A stretch of 26,940 nucleotides of DNA from Bodo saltans. Taxonomy: Eukaryota; Euglenozoa; Kinetoplastea; Eubodonida; Bodonidae. Each line of letters starts with the position of its first letter. Position 1 is the first letter of the stretch. Positions 25,773 to 26,940 of the stretch are shown one piece after another. Both the position numbers and the translations under genes were made by a program. Below the pieces are notes generated by a model that worked only from the letters and a program-made list of their open reading frames with translations, was not told the origin of the DNA and ran no database searches. The stretch lies in the NCBI GenBank assembly GCA_001460835.1, contig CYKH01001668.1, positions 26,953-53,892 on the forward strand. The letters are read 5' to 3'.

Positions 25773-26777
25773 ATGTCTGCCGGATCATTGCGCAGCTCAC
25801 CCAGGCGGCTGTTCGGTGTACTAGCGTTAGTTTCAGTTTTTGTTGTCATCTGGGAGTGGAGACTTCTTGCTGGCGCGAAAGTAGAACCTTTGTCGGATGT
25901 AATTGCTGCACCTACTGCCCGTTTACCTGCTCTGAAAGCAACATCCGAGCCTCAATCCTCTGAGCCATTTAAGCCAGATCCAAAGTGCTTGGCTGCTGGC
26001 GAGCTCCTTGAATTCCCAAAGTCTAGTCTCGAAAACGAACTCGAACGGTTGGGCAAAATTACTGCACAAGTTATGGCCGATGTCAACGCAACTTACTGGC
26101 CCACGGATGGTACGCTGCTTGGGTTGATGCGAAATGGACGTGTATCAACTGATCGCGATCTGGACTACCAGATACATTCAACATTCGACGGATGCACGAT
26201 GCTCCTCGCCTCATTGAAGGTTCTGTTCGAACGAAGGGCGCGCATCAAGTCATTCAAAGTCGTGAAGGTGAAACTCAACGGTCGGAAAATTGGACGCTAC
26301 GCGATGGTCAGACTTTTTCGTGAACATGGGACGTTCGACACTGGTCCGGACTTCAACTGTGTTTATATGGATGATCCTGTCGCTCCGAAGTTCTTCACAC
26401 ATCGAGGGATACTGACTGAAGTGCCAAGTTCTGTGTATCCCCTTGGCTGGTGCTTGATGTACGGCGAAGCTGTACGATGCCCCAACAACGGCATGGCCGT
26501 TCTCACATCACTTAAACCACGATACGATGGATGCATGGTATTTCCTCACTGCACTGGGGACCCGAACTTCTCGTCCAGAAAATGTCTTTCACCACACCCA
26601 ACCTTTCCAGCGCAACGATTTGTGGACTCGACTCGTGCATTGGCTCGTTGTGGTTTCACCTCCCTCAATCAACATTTCGAAGTTGAATCATCTTGCAAAC
26701 AACTCCTGCATCAAACACCAAAATGCGAGCTCATAGACGGCAGCACAATATGCTTTCTTCAAAAATTCGATGGCTGA
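25773..26777 (+). CDS. Type II membrane protein with LicD/fukutin-like nucleotidyltransferase-fold domain
   Basis: LicD/fukutin-family proteins transfer phosphocholine, ribitol phosphate or sugar phosphates to glycans. The 334-residue protein has a short cytosolic N-terminus, one signal anchor (about residues 13-34, GVLALVSVFVVIW), a Pro/Ser-rich stem and a lumenal domain. The core is YWPTDGTLLGLMRNGRVSTD followed by RDLDYQI (about 108-134), matching the family pattern of aromatic, G-T-LLG, R, then an acidic DxD-like metal site. About a dozen cysteines in the C-terminal part fit disulfide bonding in the Golgi, and NAT at about 105-107 is a glycosylation sequon. Substrate and acceptor are unknown. 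ATG 25773 is chosen because the frame's first ATG (25695) lies before the acceptor AGs and would bury the anchor. Confidence 0.8.
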   Translation: MSAGSLRSSPRRLFGVLALVSVFVVIWEWRLLAGAKVEPLSDVIAAPTARLPALKATSEPQSSEPFKPDPKCLAAGELLEFPKSSLENELERLGKITAQVMADVNATYWPTDGTLLGLMRNGRVSTDRDLDYQIHSTFDGCTMLLASLKVLFERRARIKSFKVVKVKLNGRKIGRYAMVRLFREHGTFDTGPDFNCVYMDDPVAPKFFTHRGILTEVPSSVYPLGWCLMYGEAVRCPNNGMAVLTSLKPRYDGCMVFPHCTGDPNFSSRKCLSPHPTFPAQRFVDSTRALARCGFTSLNQHFEVESSCKQLLHQTPKCELIDGSTICFLQKFDG

Positions 26778-26940
26778 ACAAAAAAAACACCAACTGGTTC
26801 GAACAAAAAAAAAACCTGACAACTCCCAATTCACAGGCAACGAAATATTTTTTGAAACTTTTCAACAACAGAGAGAGGAACTAATACTTCCAAAATCGCT
26901 GCACCCGCCAGCGCCGCACGCAAGCTGCGCCAGCAATGCT
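26778..26940. other. 3' flank of the LicD-like gene, window edge
   Basis: Two A-rich runs (26778-26787 and 26805-26814) are followed by AT-rich sequence, then a GC-rich stretch from about 26895. An ATG lies at 26936-26938. A next gene may start there or beyond, but too little is visible to call it. Confidence 0.5.

Noticed and set aside
26790-26806. GGTTCGAAC, resembling a tRNA T-loop
   Set aside because: The flanks cannot form a T stem or an acceptor stem and no A or B box is seen upstream; the 3' flank is an A run.

Overview
The window looks like nuclear DNA of a kinetoplastid (Euglenozoa), probably a free-living bodonid such as Bodo saltans. The evidence is structural. Fourteen protein genes all lie on the + strand, head to tail. 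None shows an intron. They are separated by roughly 120 to 430 nt, with one 871 nt exception. Nearly every start codon follows a polypyrimidine tract and an AG, the signature of spliced-leader trans-splicing in polycistronic units. All three standard stop codons are used. The species assignment is inference, since no species-specific marker is visible.

Layout. 1-1590: 3' part of NSF, the SNARE-disassembling AAA ATPase. 1725-2876: cysteine-rich protein of unknown function. 2877-3747: long gene-free gap with a strong orphan polypyrimidine tract and a cluster of inverted repeats. 3748-6303: large helical protein, possibly mitochondrial. 6544-7827: cysteine desulfurase NFS1. 8259-10265: NVL/Rix7-type double AAA ATPase of ribosome biogenesis. 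10472-12064: ankyrin-repeat protein. 12238-12612: small single-pass membrane protein. 12882-16073: voltage-gated-like channel with a cyclic-nucleotide-binding domain. 16401-17831: coiled-coil protein. 17989-19716: Ser/Gln/Pro-rich membrane protein. 19870-22203: large protein with a basic N-terminus. 22328-22888: small membrane protein. 23027-25648: exocyst subunit Sec6. 25773-26777: type II membrane protein of the LicD/fukutin-like group. The last 160 nt are 3' flank, possibly reaching the next gene.

The genes do not form one pathway. NSF and Sec6 both serve membrane traffic, and NFS1 and possibly some hypotheticals are mitochondrial, but kinetoplastid gene arrays are co-transcribed without functional grouping. 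Regulation is expected after transcription, so splice-acceptor choice, upstream ORFs and UTRs matter more than promoters. No promoter was identified.

I see no mobile element, CRISPR array, tRNA or rRNA. The points most worth a second look are the NSF second ATPase domain lacking its Walker A lysine, the channel lacking a GYG-type selectivity filter, the cysteine-rich protein with an internal duplication, and the structured gap at about 2,880-3,750.
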